Positions 35,919 through 45,169 of a stretch of 64,000 nt of DNA are shown piece by piece. The translations under genes and the position numbers were made by a program. The DNA is from Agaribacillus aureus (GTDB lineage Bacteria; Bacteroidota; Bacteroidia; Cytophagales; Cyclobacteriaceae). The notes under the pieces were generated by a model. That model had not been told where the DNA came from. It was given only the letters and a program-made list of their open reading frames with translations, and searched no databases. The stretch covers positions 124,001 through 188,000 of the forward strand of contig JAUJEB010000011.1 of assembly GCA_030442055.1 (NCBI GenBank), read 5' to 3'. Positions within the stretch are counted from its first letter, which is position 1. Each line of letters begins with the position of its first letter.

Positions 35919-35972
35919 ATGGAAGCGATTTTTCCTAAATTTATAAGTCCTTTAAACCTACTGAATGTATTA

Positions 35973-38900
35973 ATGAGTTATTCCGGCCATTTACTTCGAT
36001 CGAGTATTCTTTTATCCCTCTTTTTACTGATCTCCTGTAAAAACAATAAAAACCATGAATTGACTTCCGGCCAGTCGATACCCGATATTGTCGATTTCAA
36101 CTATCATGTGAAGCCCATTCTCTCTGACCGGTGTTTCGCCTGTCATGGTCCGGACCTTGCCAACCAAAAAGCAGATTTAAGGCTGGATACACCGGAAGGC
36201 GCCTTTAAGACAGTACTGGAATCGGGTGGGCATGCTATTGTTCCCGGAGACCTGCATAACAGCGTTATGTATGAAAAAATCACTTCCACAGACCCCAATT
36301 CCATGATGCCTCCGCCGGAAAGCAACCTCAAGTTATCCGAACATGAGATTAAAATCATTAAAAAGTGGATTGTTCAGGGTGCCGAGTACAAGCCACACTG
36401 GGCTTTTACCCAACCTAAGGAAATAACCGTTCCGGAAATCAAACAACCGGATTGGGCGGCCAACCCCATTGACAACTTCATCGCCGCTAAGCTGGAAAAT
36501 ACCGGACTTAAAAATGCAGAGGAAGCCTCTGGGGAAGCGTTAATAAGAAGGGTGACCTTCGACCTGACCGGGCTCCCGCCCACCCCGGAAGACATTGATA
36601 ATTTCCTGGCTGATGACACCTCCAATGCCTATGAAAAGGTGGTAGACCGGCTATTGGCTTCTCCGCATTACGGGGAAAGGATGGCCACTGACTGGCTGGA
36701 TGTGGCGAGATATGCCGACTCACACGGCTACCAGGACGACAGGCCTAGAACCATGTGGCCCTGGCGTGATTGGGTGATTAAGGCCTACAACAGCAACCTC
36801 CCTTATGATGACTTTGTCACCTGGCAGCTGGCCGGCGACCTGATGCAGGATGCCAGCTTTGAACAAAAACTGGCGTCCGGGTTTAACCGAAACCACGCCA
36901 TCACACAGGAAGGCGGGGTAATCGAGGAAGAATACCTGGCAGAATACGCCGCTGATCGCGTGCAAACTTTTGGCACGGCTTTCATCGGCCTTACCTTACA
37001 ATGCGCCAGATGCCACGATCATAAATATGATCCCGTTTTGCAAAAGGATTTCTATCAGCTTGTTTCCTTTTTTAATAATATAACAGAACGAGGCAGGATC
37101 GACTACAATAACCTGGCGCCCCAGCCAGCCATTAAATATCAGGATGCGGCACTGGAGCATGAAATCGCGAAAATTAAAAAGATGTTGGCGGACATGGAAA
37201 CCGCACAAGAGCATTTTAAGCCAAAAGTTGAGGAAAATACGTTAAAAGACTGGTTTAACAGCCTGGATTGGGAAACGCTCAAAACAGAAGGCCTTTTGGC
37301 CCACTACAAACTTGATTACCGGGAAGCCGGCCTTATGAAGGACGAAGTGAGCAAAGCCCTGCACGGAACCCTGAATTACAAACTACCAGCCAATATTCCA
37401 TCACCTATTGCGGCGACGGGAAAATTTGATAAGGCGCTGCAATTCGATGGAAGCAACACATTGACCATTGGCGATGTAGGAGACTTTGAGCATTATCACA
37501 AATTTTCACTGGGCGGATGGATCAACATTTCCGAATCCCCAAAACATAACGCCGGTGTATTATCGCGAAGAATTGGCGAGCTAAATAAGTCGGGGTATGG
37601 GATTTATATCGGAAAAGACAGGTCGTTAAGCATGCACATCGTCCATTCTCTGAATAAGCTGATTGAGGTCAAGACTGCTGCCAAAGTGCCGATAGGTCAA
37701 TGGACCAACGTTTTCGCCACCTATGATGGATCAGGCAAGGCATCGGGCGTTACTCTTTTTATTAATGGAAAAAAACAAAAGGTTAACATAGTTTCAGACA
37801 ATCTCGAAAGCCGCAGCATTTTGGTGGGTACCCGGTTCACAGTTGGCCACTGGCTGATGCGCGCCATTGAGCGGAATAATTACGGGGGATTTGTGGGTGC
37901 CATTGATGAGATTTCACTTTACAACCGGGCATTGAGTCCGCTAGAAGTCAGCTATCTCTATGGTCAGCAACCCGTCTATGACAGGCAGGTGGTTTATCAG
38001 ACCTATTTGAAAAGAGAGCGCGCCGAAATGGCCAAAATTGACAATAAACTGGACAGTTTAAGATCAATTGACACGAGAATTCCCTACGTGATGATCATGC
38101 AGGAATCGGAAGAGATAAAGCCCACATTTGTTTTAAACCGCGGAGATTACAGTGCCAAAGGAGAACAAGTCGGCCGTGAAACACCGGAAGCCATTCTGAA
38201 ATTTCCGGAAGACCTGCCAAGAAACAGGCTTGGACTGGCTAAGTGGCTTTTTGATGAGAGAAACCCTCTGACCGGAAGGGTAATCGTCAACAGGTTCTGG
38301 CAAATGTTGTTTGGCCGGGGACTGGTATCAACGCCGGAGGATTTTGGCAACCAGGGAGCCCTGCCAACACATCCCGAGCTGCTCGACTGGTTGGTGCTGG
38401 AGTTCAGGCAAACAGGTTGGGATATGAAAAAATTGATCAAACTCATGGTCATGTCTAACACCTATCGGCAATCGGCGCATATCGATAAAAAAAGCTTTGC
38501 CGTAGACCCTGAAAACATTTACCTGTCGAGGGGGCCGTATAAAAAACTAACCGCCGAGATGATTCGCGATCAGGCGCTGGCGTCCAGCGGATTGCTTAAT
38601 CGAAAAGTAGGAGGAAAATGGGTAAAACCCTATCAGCCGCCAGGTATCTGGAAAGAAATGGCCAACCAAATTGGTGAAAACAGATACCGCCCTGGCAAAG
38701 GAGCTGATTTGTACCGGAGAAGTATTTACACTTACTTTAAGCGAACAATTCCGGTGCCGTCTATGATCACACTGGACGCTGCGGAACGGGCTATGTGTAC
38801 CGTAAAAAGACAAGCCACCAGTACGCCCTTGCAATCACTTTTAATGCTCAATGATGAGCAGTACATGGAAGGGTCCAGGGTATTGGCAGAAAATGTTATT

Positions 38901-39167
38901 AAAACCTCCAAAGACGATCCGTCTACCTGGGCTACAAAAGCTTTCAAAAGCCTGGTATCCAGAGACCCATCCGACCAGGAAGTCGCTATGCTGTTGGAAA
39001 TATATGATGCCGAGCTAAAACGTTTCCGGGAAGAAACAAATAGCACAGCCGATATTCTTCAAATTGGAGATTCCAAAGCAGATCAAAAAATAGATAAACA
39101 TAAATTAGCGGCGTTTACCATTGTGGTCAGCGCTATGTTAAACCTGGATGAAACGAAACATTCTTAA
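35973..39167 (+). CDS. PSD1/DUF1549/DUF1553 surface protein with cytochrome-c-like motif and LamG insert
   Basis: Large exported protein of about 1,064 residues. The start at 35973 (MSYSGHLLRSS) gives a good lipoprotein signal ending LLISC; an ATG at 35919 is in frame but lengthens it by 18 residues. Order of parts: PSCyt1-type domain with CFACH haem-binding motif, DUF1549 (NPIDNFIAAKLE, RRVTFDLTGLPPTPEDI, WLDVARYADSHGYQDD), a second CARCHDHKYDP motif, a LamG domain in the middle (about 450-640), then DUF1553 (NRLGLAKWLFDERNPLTGR; NRFWQMLFGRG). The family was first seen in Planctomycetes. Its biochemical job is unknown; redox or polysaccharide-related roles are proposed. First gene of a four-gene set. 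Confidence 0.9.
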   Translation: MSYSGHLLRSSILLSLFLLISCKNNKNHELTSGQSIPDIVDFNYHVKPILSDRCFACHGPDLANQKADLRLDTPEGAFKTVLESGGHAIVPGDLHNSVMYEKITSTDPNSMMPPPESNLKLSEHEIKIIKKWIVQGAEYKPHWAFTQPKEITVPEIKQPDWAANPIDNFIAAKLENTGLKNAEEASGEALIRRVTFDLTGLPPTPEDIDNFLADDTSNAYEKVVDRLLASPHYGERMATDWLDVARYADSHGYQDDRPRTMWPWRDWVIKAYNSNLPYDDFVTWQLAGDLMQDASFEQKLASGFNRNHAITQEGGVIEEEYLAEYAADRVQTFGTAFIGLTLQCARCHDHKYDPVLQKDFYQLVSFFNNITERGRIDYNNLAPQPAIKYQDAALEHEIAKIKKMLADMETAQEHFKPKVEENTLKDWFNSLDWETLKTEGLLAHYKLDYREAGLMKDEVSKALHGTLNYKLPANIPSPIAATGKFDKALQFDGSNTLTIGDVGDFEHYHKFSLGGWINISESPKHNAGVLSRRIGELNKSGYGIYIGKDRSLSMHIVHSLNKLIEVKTAAKVPIGQWTNVFATYDGSGKASGVTLFINGKKQKVNIVSDNLESRSILVGTRFTVGHWLMRAIERNNYGGFVGAIDEISLYNRALSPLEVSYLYGQQPVYDRQVVYQTYLKRERAEMAKIDNKLDSLRSIDTRIPYVMIMQESEEIKPTFVLNRGDYSAKGEQVGRETPEAILKFPEDLPRNRLGLAKWLFDERNPLTGRVIVNRFWQMLFGRGLVSTPEDFGNQGALPTHPELLDWLVLEFRQTGWDMKKLIKLMVMSNTYRQSAHIDKKSFAVDPENIYLSRGPYKKLTAEMIRDQALASSGLLNRKVGGKWVKPYQPPGIWKEMANQIGENRYRPGKGADLYRRSIYTYFKRTIPVPSMITLDAAERAMCTVKRQATSTPLQSLLMLNDEQYMEGSRVLAENVIKTSKDDPSTWATKAFKSLVSRDPSDQEVAMLLEIYDAELKRFREETNSTADILQIGDSKADQKIDKHKLAAFTIVVSAMLNLDETKHS

Positions 39168-39206
39168 AAACTTAGCCCGCCGGGCGTAATAATACTTCAA
39201 TTTATC

Positions 39207-40667
39207 ATGAGCGATATTTACTCCGACTATTTACATAAAATAAACCGACGGCATTTTCTTTCAAAATCCAGTCTCGGCATAGGCAGCCTGGCGCTTGGTT
39301 CTTTAATGGGATGTAGTACATCCGGCGAAAATTCCGATGGAAATAGTGTGGATAACAAGGCACTTAGCGCTCCCCATTTTCTTCCTAAAGCCAAAAGGGT
39401 TATTTACCTGTTTCAAAGCGGAGGCCCTTCTCAAATAGACTTGTTTGACTACAAGCCTATGCTTATGAAAATGCGTGGCCAGGACCTTCCGGATTCTATC
39501 AGAAAAGGGCAAAGACTCACCGGTATGACCTCCGGACAATCCTCCCTCCCCCTGGCTCCTGCGATATTTGACTTCAAGCAGCATGGCCAAAGCCGCGCCT
39601 GGGTAAGCGAGTTGATGCCACATACCGCCAAGATCGTGGATGATCTGTGCTTTGTCAAATCAATGCATACGGAAGCCATCAACCACGACCCTGCCATCAC
39701 TTTTTTCCAAACGGGATCACAACAGGCCGGAAGACCCAGCATAGGTTCCTGGCTCAGTTATGGATTGGGCAGTATGAACGAAAATTTACCAACCTTTTGC
39801 GTGCTGCTTTCCCGTGGCGCACAGCGTCCACAACCTATCTATTCCAGACTTTGGGGGAATGGGTTTCTGGCTTCCTTACACCAGGGAGTACAATTCAGAT
39901 CAGGTAAAGACCCGGTATTGAACCTTCAAAACCCCGATGGCATTACTTCCTCCTCGAGGAGACAGGTGTTGGATGTGCTGGCTAAAATGAACCAACTCCG
40001 AATGCAGGACTTTGGGGATCCTGATATCCAGTCCCGCATAGCCCAGTATGAAATGGCCTATAAAATGCAAACATCCGTTCCCGAGGCGATGGATCTTTCC
40101 GATGAACCGGATGAGGTATTTGAACTGTATGGGGAGGATGCCAGAAAACCGGGAACCTACGCCGCCAATTGTCTGTTGGCCCGCAGGCTTGCAGAGCGGG
40201 ATGTAAAATTCGTGCAGCTGTATCACCTGGGCTGGGATCAGCATAGCAGTCTGCCAAGGGAGATCACCTCACAATGCAAAGACACAGATCAGGCCTCTGC
40301 CGCACTGGTGACAGACCTCAAAAGAAGAGGGCTGCTTGACGACACACTGGTTATCTGGGGTGGTGAGTTTGGCAGAACCAACTACAGCCAGGGAAAATTA
40401 ACAGCTACCAATTACGGCCGCGACCATCATCCAAGGTGCTTTACCGTATGGCTGGCAGGCGGTGGTGTCAAGCCGGGATTTACCTACGGCGAAACAGATG
40501 ACTTTAGCTACAATATCATCAAGGATCCGGTACATGTACATGACTTTCAGGCGACTTTGCTGCACCAGTTGGGTGTCGACCACGAACAGCTGACATTCAA
40601 ACACCAGGGAAGAAGATACCGACTCACCGATGTGCACGGAGAGGTGGTAAAATCCATCATAGCCTAA
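39207..40667 (+). CDS. DUF1501 family protein, Tat-exported
   Basis: 486 residues with a twin-arginine signal ([20 protein letters not shown], about 12-31) and the DUF1501 domain, which has an alkaline-phosphatase/sulfatase-like fold. Visible blocks are [18 protein letters not shown] (about 67-84), [19 protein letters not shown] (about 155-173) and [13 protein letters not shown] with [17 protein letters not shown] (about 390-425), which carry metal-ligand-like Asp/His residues. DUF1501 proteins nearly always accompany DUF1549/DUF1553 proteins, as here (39 bp gap), and the two presumably act together in the periplasm or at the surface. The substrate is not known. Confidence 0.92.
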   Translation: MSDIYSDYLHKINRRHFLSKSSLGIGSLALGSLMGCSTSGENSDGNSVDNKALSAPHFLPKAKRVIYLFQSGGPSQIDLFDYKPMLMKMRGQDLPDSIRKGQRLTGMTSGQSSLPLAPAIFDFKQHGQSRAWVSELMPHTAKIVDDLCFVKSMHTEAINHDPAITFFQTGSQQAGRPSIGSWLSYGLGSMNENLPTFCVLLSRGAQRPQPIYSRLWGNGFLASLHQGVQFRSGKDPVLNLQNPDGITSSSRRQVLDVLAKMNQLRMQDFGDPDIQSRIAQYEMAYKMQTSVPEAMDLSDEPDEVFELYGEDARKPGTYAANCLLARRLAERDVKFVQLYHLGWDQHSSLPREITSQCKDTDQASAALVTDLKRRGLLDDTLVIWGGEFGRTNYSQGKLTATNYGRDHHPRCFTVWLAGGGVKPGFTYGETDDFSYNIIKDPVHVHDFQATLLHQLGVDHEQLTFKHQGRRYRLTDVHGEVVKSIIA

Positions 40668-40708
40668 AACATCAATTCAGACTAATTAGTTAACTACAAT
40701 ACGATCAA

Positions 40709-41785
40709 ATGAACACTGAAAAAAACAACTCCAGAAGAGCATTCATCAAAGCAAGTGCCATGGCAGGCGCCGCGTTGAGTACTCCCTCCTTCGGTTTTAA
40801 CATTATCAACAAACCCGTACTCTACGATGAAGTAATCGGTCACGGCAAATTCAGATATCGTGTACACAAAGCATGGGGAGATTTGGATCCCGCTTCCACA
40901 CCGGTAAAAAACTGTCATGAAATGGTGATGGACTCTAAGGGCAGGTTGATTATGGTAACGGACGAAACCAAAAATAACATTATCATTTACGATAAATCAG
41001 GCAAAATGCTAAGCACATGGGGTAATGAATTTAAAAGCGGCCATGGTCTTAGCCTTTTTAATGAAGGTGGTGAAGATGTTTTGTTTATCTGTAATCCCGA
41101 TGGCGAGAATCCGCAGGTGGTGAAAACCACGGTAGATGGCAAAAAACTCATGACGCTTCCGGATCCCAGAAAAATCAGTGTTTACGAAGCAAAAGACAGG
41201 TATCTGCCGACCGAAACAGCCATAGCCCCCAATGGAGATATCTACGTGGCGGATGGTTATGGATCGCAGTGGATATTGCAATTTAACAAGGAGGGGGAAT
41301 TCGTTAGAAAATTTGGCGGTCCGGGAAACAATGATGATCAGTTCAGCACTGCTCACGGGGTAGCCATCGATGACAGAGATCCGAATAACATTACCCTGTT
41401 GTGTACTTCCAGGGCTCATAACTCTTTCAAAAGATTTAGCCTGGATGGAAAATACCTGTCAACCATCTTTTTGCCAGGAGCCTTTGTTTGCCGGGCGGTT
41501 ATCGATGATGAGAATATTTACAGCGGCGTATGCTGGTCCCGTTTAAAATATTTGAACCAAACCAGCGACTCGGGTTTTGTTACCATTTTAGATAAAGAGA
41601 ATAAAGTTATCTCCAACCCGGGTGGCACCAAGCCGGTTTACAAAAAAGGAGAGCTTCAACTGATGATACAGGAGACGCCTATCTTTAATCACTGTCATGA
41701 TGTTTGTATTGATGGGGACAAAAACCTTTACATCTGCCAATGGAATGCCAATAAAACCTACCCTATCAAACTTGAACGTGTCTAA
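40709..41785 (+). CDS. NHL-repeat beta-propeller protein, Tat-exported
   Basis: 358 residues. Twin-arginine signal NSRRAFIKASAMAGAALS (about 7-24), then about six NHL-like blades, e.g. TAIAPNGDIYVADGYGSQWI (about 170-189), FGGPGNNDDQFSTAHGVAID (about 203-222) and HDVCIDGDKNLYICQWN near the end. Propellers of this kind resemble the lyase half of peptidylglycine amidating enzyme, but no monooxygenase domain is present, so the name should not be taken as function. Same operon as the DUF1501 gene (41 bp gap). Confidence 0.82.
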   Translation: MNTEKNNSRRAFIKASAMAGAALSTPSFGFNIINKPVLYDEVIGHGKFRYRVHKAWGDLDPASTPVKNCHEMVMDSKGRLIMVTDETKNNIIIYDKSGKMLSTWGNEFKSGHGLSLFNEGGEDVLFICNPDGENPQVVKTTVDGKKLMTLPDPRKISVYEAKDRYLPTETAIAPNGDIYVADGYGSQWILQFNKEGEFVRKFGGPGNNDDQFSTAHGVAIDDRDPNNITLLCTSRAHNSFKRFSLDGKYLSTIFLPGAFVCRAVIDDENIYSGVCWSRLKYLNQTSDSGFVTILDKENKVISNPGGTKPVYKKGELQLMIQETPIFNHCHDVCIDGDKNLYICQWNANKTYPIKLERV

Positions 41786-41821
41786 AAGCTAAGGCCATCA
41801 CAAAAAACCTTTATTTGTTTC

Positions 41822-42571
41822 ATGAAGAAAAACCGAAGAACCTTCTTAAGGAATAGCGCGCTGGCCTCTCTCGCCATGACTGCCGCCCCTGCTGCTGCCA
41901 ATAGCTTTTCAAACTCAAACCCGTCGATACCTGATGGGCTTACCATATTATTTCAGGGGGACTCCATTACCGATGCGGGCCGCGCCAGGGATCAGTATTA
42001 TGCCAATTCGACAAGGGGCCTTGGCATTGGGTATGCCTACCTGGCAACCTCACAGTTACTGGCCAACAATCCCAATGGTAACTTCTCCATATACAATCGC
42101 GGCGTAAGTGGTAATAAAGTTTATCAGCTGGCGGACCGATGGAAGGACGATGCCCTGAACCTCAGGCCAAACGTGCTGAGCATTCTTATCGGTGTGAATG
42201 ATTTCTGGCATATGGTCAATGGCCATTATGACGGAACGGTTGAAAGGTATGAAAGCGATTACAGGGATTTGCTGAATCGAACCGTCAAGGAGGTTCCGGG
42301 TGTGAAACTAATCATCTGTGAGCCTTTTGTGGCATGGGGCGGATCGGCTATCACCGAAAGATGGAAAGCCGAATTCCCGGCATATCAAAAATCAGCGGCA
42401 AAAATAGCGGAAGCATTCAAGGCGTCATTTGTACCATTTCAAAAAGTTTTCGATGAGGCATTGAAAAAGGCACCAGCCAAGGTCTGGTGCCCAGACGGTG
42501 TTCATCCCTCGCCTGCCGGGGCACATCTGATGGCCCAGGCGTGGCTGGAGACATTCAACAAATTATATTAA
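41822..42571 (+). CDS. SGNH/GDSL hydrolase (esterase-like), Tat-exported
   Basis: 249-residue exported hydrolase. A twin-arginine signal (KNRRTFLRNSALASLAMTA) is followed by the four SGNH blocks: Ser in FQGDSITDAG (about 41-50), Gly in NRGVSGNKV, Asn in IGVNDFWHM, and the Asp/His pair in CPDGVHPSPAGAHLM near 222-236. These act mostly as esterases, including carbohydrate acetyl-esterases, so removal of acyl groups from a polysaccharide is plausible. It closes the set of three Tat-exported proteins, 36 bp after the NHL gene. Confidence 0.9.
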   Translation: MKKNRRTFLRNSALASLAMTAAPAAANSFSNSNPSIPDGLTILFQGDSITDAGRARDQYYANSTRGLGIGYAYLATSQLLANNPNGNFSIYNRGVSGNKVYQLADRWKDDALNLRPNVLSILIGVNDFWHMVNGHYDGTVERYESDYRDLLNRTVKEVPGVKLIICEPFVAWGGSAITERWKAEFPAYQKSAAKIAEAFKASFVPFQKVFDEALKKAPAKVWCPDGVHPSPAGAHLMAQAWLETFNKLY

Positions 42572-42646
42572 CTTAACCATCACCTTTCTCCATGCGTTTA
42601 TAAAAGCCTTAGGCACACGTTGACTTGAGAAAAGAAAAAGGAGAAA

Positions 42647-43192
42647 ATGGCTGATAGCGGAAATAATTCCATTGAGATAGCATATTTCAAATCTCCCGTT
42701 GGTGAGCTTATTTTGGGTGCTTATGGAGAAAAATTATGCTTGTGCGATTGGCGTCATCGAAAGATGAGAGACGCCGTAGACAACAGAATAAAAACAAGGT
42801 TAAATGCCACATATGTCCCCGCCTTCTCCGATGTTGTGGAAGAGACAAAGGTACAACTGCAGGAATATTTTCAAGGGGCACGCCGCGAATTTAACATTCC
42901 CCTCCTATTGGCAGGATCTGATTTTCAGAAACAGGTATGGCAGGTGCTATTACAGGTGCCTTTTGGCAAAACCGAGACCTACCTGGGCCTGTCTAGAAAA
43001 TTAGGCAATCAAAAAGCAATCCGGGCGGTGGCTGCGGCAAATGGCGCCAATGCCATATCAATTATCATTCCCTGCCACCGGATAATCGGTACGGATGGAA
43101 ATCTCGTCGGATATGCGGGTGGCCTTCCCGCCAAGAAAAAACTATTAGGCCTGGAGAACCCATTGCTGGAACGCCGGTTGAGTATGTTTTGA
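42647..43192 (+). CDS. ogt: Methylated-DNA--protein-cysteine methyltransferase
   Basis: Cytoplasmic suicide repair enzyme of 181 residues that removes O6-alkyl groups from guanine. The active-site Cys143 is in IIIPCHRIIGTDG, the signature of the family, and the preceding helix-turn-helix-like segment is FGKTETYLGLSRKLGNQKAIRAVAAANG. The N-terminal ribonuclease-like domain is short, as in Ogt/MGMT forms without an Ada domain. It is unrelated in role to the exported proteins before it; the 75-bp gap could hold its own promoter. Confidence 0.94.
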   Translation: MADSGNNSIEIAYFKSPVGELILGAYGEKLCLCDWRHRKMRDAVDNRIKTRLNATYVPAFSDVVEETKVQLQEYFQGARREFNIPLLLAGSDFQKQVWQVLLQVPFGKTETYLGLSRKLGNQKAIRAVAAANGANAISIIIPCHRIIGTDGNLVGYAGGLPAKKKLLGLENPLLERRLSMF

Positions 43193-43325
43193 GGCATAGC
43201 GTTTATAGCCAGTATTCTTAATGACCGCTCTGTTTCTCAGATATGCGAAAATTCTTCCGGAAAATTTAAGTGAGCCCAGGCCAAGCTCCACCAAAAACAA
43301 TTACCAAGGGCACCGCAAACAACTT

Positions 43326-44738
43326 TTACTTTGATACAAACGTAATCCGGTTAAGGGACCAAGGCCCCAGCGTCTGGGCCTGAAATTTTCCTTTTGTGGA
43401 AACTTTTACCTCCTTATTAACCTTGCCTGATGGCTCAGTAAAACTTTCGTGCCATACTTCTTTAATTGATTTTCGATCGATGCCGGTGATCTCTATGTTC
43501 GTTTCTTCCGCTGATTTATTCAGCAGATACAGATCGGTATTTCCTGTTGCTGTGTCAAGCGAAGCAAAACCATAAACCTTCTTATGGGTACATTCTACAC
43601 GCAAGAGCATTTTGCCCTGGGCATGAGCAAACATTTCAAAAATTTGGGCTATAGGATTTAATCGGATCAGTGTCTGACGATCACTACCGGTCTCCAATAT
43701 CCTGGTTTGCGCATCCCCCATGTTAAGATTCCAGTAATTTGCCATGTACACATCATTGCGGAACAACGATATCAGGTAATCTGCCGCAAAAAGTGCATTG
43801 TGATACTTATTGGTATTTTTAACACTCCCCAAACCCCACTCGTTGAAACCGATTTTCACATCTTCCCTGCCTATCCTCGCCATCGCATCGTGAAATCTCT
43901 GAATGTAATCTCCTAACTTCCCATCATAAAGGGGAAATTCATTTTGCCATTCTTTCAGGCTATGGCCTGAAGCCAACCCCCAGGGATTGCCCCACTTTTC
44001 ATGTATTTCCAATACATCAATGTGCCTGGAGTGCTTTACAATCCGGATACATTGATTAAAGCGATCTTTCCATATAGGCCCAAACTTCCAATCCCCAATG
44101 ATCATTATCTCCGGGTCCACAGATTTAAGTATCGCGCCATATTTGTCAATGTAAGCGGCATATTCCAAAGCGCTGAACCCTTTGGCATATCCTTCATTTC
44201 CTATGTACCAGAACTTGACACCGTAGTTGTTTTTCTTACAGTGCAGTATAAGACGCCTGGCTTCCTCCATTGCCTCTTCCTCCCTGTCATATTTTTTTCC
44301 TGAAAGGATATTTATCCCTAACATGGGTTCCGTACCTGTTTTCCTGCAGAAGTCAATGTATTCATCTACATCCATAAAGTCTTCGGCCGGCTTATTCTTT
44401 TCTTCATATTCAGGGTCCCAGCTATCTGTCTTAAAAGGAATGCCATTCAGGGCATCCCAATGATAGGCCATTACCACCGTACCCCCCGGATATCGAATAG
44501 TACCCACCTTGCTATCTTTCATCCATTGGATGATCCTTTCATCTTCATACAATTTATCGGACTCAACCGCATATACAAAATGAGAGCCGGTAAGGTATTT
44601 TGATATCTGGTGTAATGGATGTTGTTTGTCAATGTTAACATAAGTTCTGTCTTTAATCTGTTCTGTTTGTGCGTTTGTTGAATATGCTGCCTGGATACAG
44701 GCTATAAACCATATTAAAATTGATTTTACATCTTTCAT
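43326..44738 (-). CDS. Exported clan GH-A glycoside hydrolase (GH51/GH39-like)
   Basis: 470 residues from ATG 44738 (MKDVKSILIWFIACIQAAYS, a signal peptide); a longer frame to 44789 adds 17 unlikely residues. The TIM-barrel clan GH-A pattern is visible: RYPGGTVVMAYHWD near 85-100, acid/base Glu182 in WYIGNEGYAKG, and nucleophile Glu300 in FNEWGLG. A beta-sandwich C-terminus follows. Alpha-L-arabinofuranosidase (GH51) or GH39/GH79-type activity fits the pattern, but the exact family is uncertain. It ends the GH2-SusC-SusD locus and probably trims the same glycan. A perfect 20-bp palindrome lies 28 bp before its start. Confidence 0.8.
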   Translation of the reverse strand: MKDVKSILIWFIACIQAAYSTNAQTEQIKDRTYVNIDKQHPLHQISKYLTGSHFVYAVESDKLYEDERIIQWMKDSKVGTIRYPGGTVVMAYHWDALNGIPFKTDSWDPEYEEKNKPAEDFMDVDEYIDFCRKTGTEPMLGINILSGKKYDREEEAMEEARRLILHCKKNNYGVKFWYIGNEGYAKGFSALEYAAYIDKYGAILKSVDPEIMIIGDWKFGPIWKDRFNQCIRIVKHSRHIDVLEIHEKWGNPWGLASGHSLKEWQNEFPLYDGKLGDYIQRFHDAMARIGREDVKIGFNEWGLGSVKNTNKYHNALFAADYLISLFRNDVYMANYWNLNMGDAQTRILETGSDRQTLIRLNPIAQIFEMFAHAQGKMLLRVECTHKKVYGFASLDTATGNTDLYLLNKSAEETNIEITGIDRKSIKEVWHESFTEPSGKVNKEVKVSTKGKFQAQTLGPWSLNRITFVSK

Positions 44739-44765
44739 AGTCGTTATGGTATGATATTGTTTATA

Positions 44766-44785
44766 GTTTATTTTATAAAATAAAC
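44766..44785. promoter_or_regulatory. Perfect 20-bp palindrome before the GH-A hydrolase gene
   Basis: GTTTATTTTA followed by its exact reverse complement TAAAATAAAC, 28-47 bp upstream of the start codon at 44738. It could be an operator, or an AT-rich cruciform. Confidence 0.45.
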
Positions 44786-44877
44786 ACAAGCATGTAACTC
44801 AGATATTTCATTAAAAGTTAATTTCAAAACCCAGATAAATAACTAGTAGTAAAAGCCCTGTAATAACTAAGGAGATT

Positions 44878-45045
44878 ATGAATATTGCCCTGTTAATTAC
44901 CTTTCTTTTTTTCTCCTTTCCTGCGATTTTATTCATCATGCCAGTTTTTAACATTCAAATTGAACGGGATACAGGTTTCTGTGCCGGAATTATTCCGGTA
45001 CCTGAGACTAACAAATGTCCATGGATCACATTTATTAATAGTTGA
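44878..45045 (+). CDS. Possible 55-residue membrane microprotein
   Basis: ATG preceded by TAAGGAGATT, an unusually good ribosome site for this genome. The product begins MNIALLITFLFFSFPAILF, a membrane or signal-like segment, and ends with two Cys residues in a 35-residue tail. It runs opposite to both neighbours. No family is recognised and it could be chance. Confidence 0.2.
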   Translation: MNIALLITFLFFSFPAILFIMPVFNIQIERDTGFCAGIIPVPETNKCPWITFINS

Positions 45046-45082
45046 CAAAATGAATAGTTTGTTATTTTTTTGAAATAAAGAA

Positions 45083-45121
45083 GCACATTTGAATATGACT
45101 TGATCATGTATTCAAATGTGC
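45083..45121 (-). terminator. Terminator hairpin after susD of the second locus
   Basis: Perfect 13-bp arms 45083-45095 and 45109-45121 (GCACATTTGAATA and its complement) with a 13-base loop. On the minus strand a U-rich stretch (TTCTTTATTTC) follows, so it should stop susCD transcripts. Confidence 0.7.
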
Positions 45122-45169
45122 CAATAATTATATTAAACCATGAAAAATTTCATAATTACCCATACTATA

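Larger units (their letters stand above)
44790..45169. other. 380-bp gap between susD and the GH-A hydrolase gene
   Basis: Contains a strong hairpin (45083-45121) after susD and a + strand frame of 55 codons with a good Shine-Dalgarno (44878-45045), listed separately. The hydrolase's own promoter region must also lie here, since the hairpin would separate it from susCD. Confidence 0.55.

Noticed and set aside
40709..41785. Peptidyl-glycine amidating monooxygenase
   Set aside because: Only the NHL propeller is present; no copper monooxygenase domain.
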